NCBI GenBank assembly: GCA_900556625.1
Contig: USPQ01000037.1
Span: forward strand, 1 to 24,944
Source of the DNA: an uncultured Bacteroides sp.
GTDB taxonomy: Bacteria; Bacteroidota; Bacteroidia; Bacteroidales; Bacteroidaceae
Direction of reading: 5' to 3'
DNA length: 24,944 nt
Part shown: positions 22,942 through 24,944 of the stretch, piece by piece
Numbering within the stretch: position 1 is the stretch's first letter
How the letters are laid out: each line of letters starts with the position of its first letter
Translations under genes and position numbers: made by a program
Notes under the pieces: generated by a model
Told to the model about the DNA's origin: nothing
Database searches by the model: none
Seen by the model: the letters and a program-made list of their open reading frames with translations, nothing else

Positions 22942-24789
22942 ATGAGAACAAACCAATTCAGAGCAATCATGCTCGTACTGCTGATGGCAGTTATTTGCTT
23001 AGGAACAATGAATGCGCAAACTATTACCGTGACCGGTATTGTGACGGACGCAGCGGATGGAACTTCGATTACCGGTTGTTCGGTAGTGAATAACCGTTCC
23101 AAAAGTGGGGCAATCACAGATGTGAACGGTCGTTATTCCATTCAGGCCCAAAAAGGGGACGTATTGTTATTCCGGTTTATCGGGTATAAAGAAGAAAAAA
23201 GAGTGGTTAAGTCGGCCAAACTGGATGTTAAAATGAAGACTGATGATGTGGCGTTGGAGGAGTGTGTCGTAGTGGGATACGGTACAATGAAAACAAAGGC
23301 AATGAGCGGTGCGTATGTAGCGGTGTGTCCGACTGCCATGTATGATATGGATACGAGAATGAATACGGAAGAGTATGACCGGATTCAGGAGAATGGTTTC
23401 AAAAGTGTAGCCGATACTCCGCTTTCTACTTTTTCTATTGATGTGGACCCTGCTTCTTATAGCAATATGCGTCGTTTTATCAATAGAGGAGAATTGCCTC
23501 CTGCCGATGCAATCCGTACGGAAGAATTAGTGAATTACTTTTCTTACGACTATCCGAAACCAACGGGCAACGATCCTGTGAAGATAACTGTGGAAGCCGG
23601 AACTTGTACTTGGAATACAGCTCATCGGCTTGTTCGTATCGGATTGAAAGCTAAGGAAATTCCGACGGAGCAGTTGCCGGCGTCCAATCTTGTATTCTTG
23701 ATTGATGTTTCCGGTTCTATGTGGGGGGCTAATCGGTTGGATTTGGTAAAGTCATCGCTCAAACTATTGGTGAATAATCTGCGGAATAAAGATAAGGTGG
23801 CAATCGTGACTTATGCAGGCAGTGCCGGTGTGAAGCTGGAAGCTACTTCGGGCGGTGATAAACAGAAGATCCGTGAAGCGATAGATGAACTGACCGCAGG
23901 CGGATCTACTGCAGGAGGCGCGGGCATTCATTTGGCGTATCAGATAGCTAAAAAGAACTTTATCTCTGATGGCAATAACCGTATCATACTTTGTTCCGAT
24001 GGTGATTTCAACGTCGGTGTTTCTTCCGCCGAAGGATTGGAACAATTGATAGAAAAAGAACGGAAAAGTGGCGTACACCTTACTGTACTAGGCTATGGAA
24101 TGGGTAACTATAAAGATAAGAAAATTCAAGTATTGGCTGAAAAAGGAAATGGGAATCATGCCTATATAGATAACTTGCAGGAAGCCAACCGTGTTTTAGT
24201 AGGCGAATTCGGTGCTACATTGCATACTGTGGCAAAAGATGTCAAACTGCAAGTGGAATTTAATCCTTCTCAAGTTCAGGCATATCGTCTGATTGGTTAC
24301 GAAAGCCGTCTGCTGAAAGACGAAGATTTCAATAATGATGCGAAAGATGCCGGAGATATGGGAGCAGGACATACGGTAACAGCTTTTTATGAAGTGATTC
24401 CCGCAGGTGTGAAGAATGAATATGTAGGTAAAGTAGACGACTTGAAATACCAAAAGAAAGAAAAAATGACGCTGAAGCCGACCGGATCTGATGAACTCCT
24501 TACTGTGAAATTGCGCTACAAAGCTCCGGATAAGGATGTCAGCAGGAAAATGGAACTTCCTTTTGTAGATAACAAAGGAGATAGTGTTTCTTCCGACTTC
24601 CGTTTCGCTTCGGCAGTAGCCATGTTCGGACAGTTGCTTCGTGATTCTGACTTTAAAGGAACTGCCGATTATGACAAAGTCATTAAGCTAGCTAAACAGG
24701 GGTTGAATAATGATGAAAGAGGATATCGAAGAGAGTTTATCCGACTGGTTGAGGCTGCTAAAGGATTGGAAAAGACGAGTAAGAATTAG
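22942..24789 (+). CDS. Secreted VWA-domain protein (YfbK-like) with CarboxypepD_reg front domain
   Basis: This 615-residue protein starts with a signal peptide (to NAQ at residue 26). A CarboxypepD_reg-like domain follows (about 28-97: TVTGIVTDAADGTSITGC), with a receptor-plug-like ECVVVGYGTMKTKAMSGA at 107-124. Next is a YfbK-type N-terminal region (FSIDVDPASYSNMRRFINRG), then a von Willebrand A domain with an intact MIDAS: DVSGS at 255-259 and a downstream CSDGDFNVG. A C-terminal DUF3520-like part ends in EAAKGLEKTSKN. A metal-dependent protein-binding role at the cell surface is expected from the domain. It is divergent from the sigma-factor operon, whose anti-sigma-like protein shares the CarboxypepD_reg plus plug-like module. 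Its promoter was not recognised. Confidence 0.93.
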   Translation: MRTNQFRAIMLVLLMAVICLGTMNAQTITVTGIVTDAADGTSITGCSVVNNRSKSGAITDVNGRYSIQAQKGDVLLFRFIGYKEEKRVVKSAKLDVKMKTDDVALEECVVVGYGTMKTKAMSGAYVAVCPTAMYDMDTRMNTEEYDRIQENGFKSVADTPLSTFSIDVDPASYSNMRRFINRGELPPADAIRTEELVNYFSYDYPKPTGNDPVKITVEAGTCTWNTAHRLVRIGLKAKEIPTEQLPASNLVFLIDVSGSMWGANRLDLVKSSLKLLVNNLRNKDKVAIVTYAGSAGVKLEATSGGDKQKIREAIDELTAGGSTAGGAGIHLAYQIAKKNFISDGNNRIILCSDGDFNVGVSSAEGLEQLIEKERKSGVHLTVLGYGMGNYKDKKIQVLAEKGNGNHAYIDNLQEANRVLVGEFGATLHTVAKDVKLQVEFNPSQVQAYRLIGYESRLLKDEDFNNDAKDAGDMGAGHTVTAFYEVIPAGVKNEYVGKVDDLKYQKKEKMTLKPTGSDELLTVKLRYKAPDKDVSRKMELPFVDNKGDSVSSDFRFASAVAMFGQLLRDSDFKGTADYDKVIKLAKQGLNNDERGYRREFIRLVEAAKGLEKTSKN

Positions 24790-24846
24790 TATAAGAGAGA
24801 GTTTTCAAACTGAGCCGAGAGTAGTAACTTATCTGTGAGGCAATAA

Positions 24847-24890
24847 TAAGAAAACCGCAAATGGCTTGACGACTATTTGCGGTTTTCTTA
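24847..24890. terminator. Bidirectional terminator between the VWA gene and tRNA-Trp
   Basis: TAAGAAAACCGCAAAT (24847-24862) pairs perfectly with ATTTGCGGTTTTCTTA (24875-24890) around a 12-nt loop. T tracts on both strands fit termination of the plus-strand VWA gene and the minus-strand tRNA. Confidence 0.88.
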
Positions 24891-24893
24891 TTG

Positions 24894-24944
24894 CACGGGA
24901 GGAGAGGCTCGAACTCCCGACACCCGGTTTTGGAGACCGGTGCT
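24894..24944 (-). tRNA. tRNA-Trp (anticodon CCA), 5' part cut by the window end
   Basis: On the minus strand an anticodon stem-loop with loop CTCCAAA closed by CCGGT/ACCGG gives anticodon CCA for tryptophan. The T arm is GGGAG TTCGAGC CTCTC (one G-U pair), followed by acceptor strand CTCCCGT and discriminator G, the base expected for tRNA-Trp. The 3' CCA is not encoded. The D arm and 5' acceptor strand lie beyond the window. Confidence 0.95.

Overview
The window looks like chromosomal DNA of a Bacteroides species, probably of the B. thetaiotaomicron/ovatus type. This rests on repeated Bacteroidetes sigma-ABfr promoters (TTTG about 19 nt upstream of TAnnTTTG), A/T-rich leaders with weak Shine-Dalgarno sites, many signal-peptide and lipoprotein genes, CarboxypepD_reg-like domains, and core genes in Bacteroidetes form (zapB-like/zapA, rny, lutABC, dinB). 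The species is inferred, not proven.

Layout. Positions 1-475 hold no convincing gene. They contain a 15-nt match to a tmRNA 3' end (possible attachment site), a strong terminator, a promoter followed at once by a hairpin with a T tract, and a long imperfect inverted repeat. Positions 476-2150 carry unrecognised lipoprotein/membrane genes, one pair possibly split by a frameshift. Then come dinB (2271-3362), a secreted heparinase II/III-like protein with a secreted DUF4627-like partner (3479-6179), and a convergent bleomycin-hydrolase-type C1 peptidase (6337-7515).

Positions 7554-8344 are the easiest part to overlook. They hold a 45-codon gene with its own promoter, ribosome binding site and terminator; a decayed cutC that kept both ends but lost its middle; the tail of another dead gene; and a 93-nt palindromic repeat. 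To the right, on the minus strand, lie rny and zapB-like/zapA. Next is a two-gene accessory module: an HU-like DNA-binding protein plus a divergent superfamily-2 helicase whose motif I lacks the P-loop lysine. It has 22-bp tandem repeats upstream and an 18-bp perfect inverted repeat downstream.

Positions 13539-19429 run mostly on the plus strand: an MTA/SAH-nucleosidase-like protein (overlapping a DUF454 gene on the other strand), lutABC for lactate oxidation, a pyridoxal/pyridoxamine kinase and a DUF418 membrane protein. From 22754 down to 19439 a tight five-gene minus-strand operon combines phospholipid genes (CDP-alcohol phosphatidyltransferase, a shortened CdsA-like protein, a PlsC-like acyltransferase) with an ECF sigma factor and a TonB-tailed anti-sigma-like protein. 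Divergent from it is a VWA-domain surface protein with a CarboxypepD_reg-like front end. The window ends inside a minus-strand tRNA-Trp gene.

The most unusual points are the lipid-synthesis/ECF-sigma operon with its internally shortened CdsA, the helicase-HU module, the two genes that seem to have lost their middles (cutC and cdsA-like), and the tmRNA-end sequence at the left edge.
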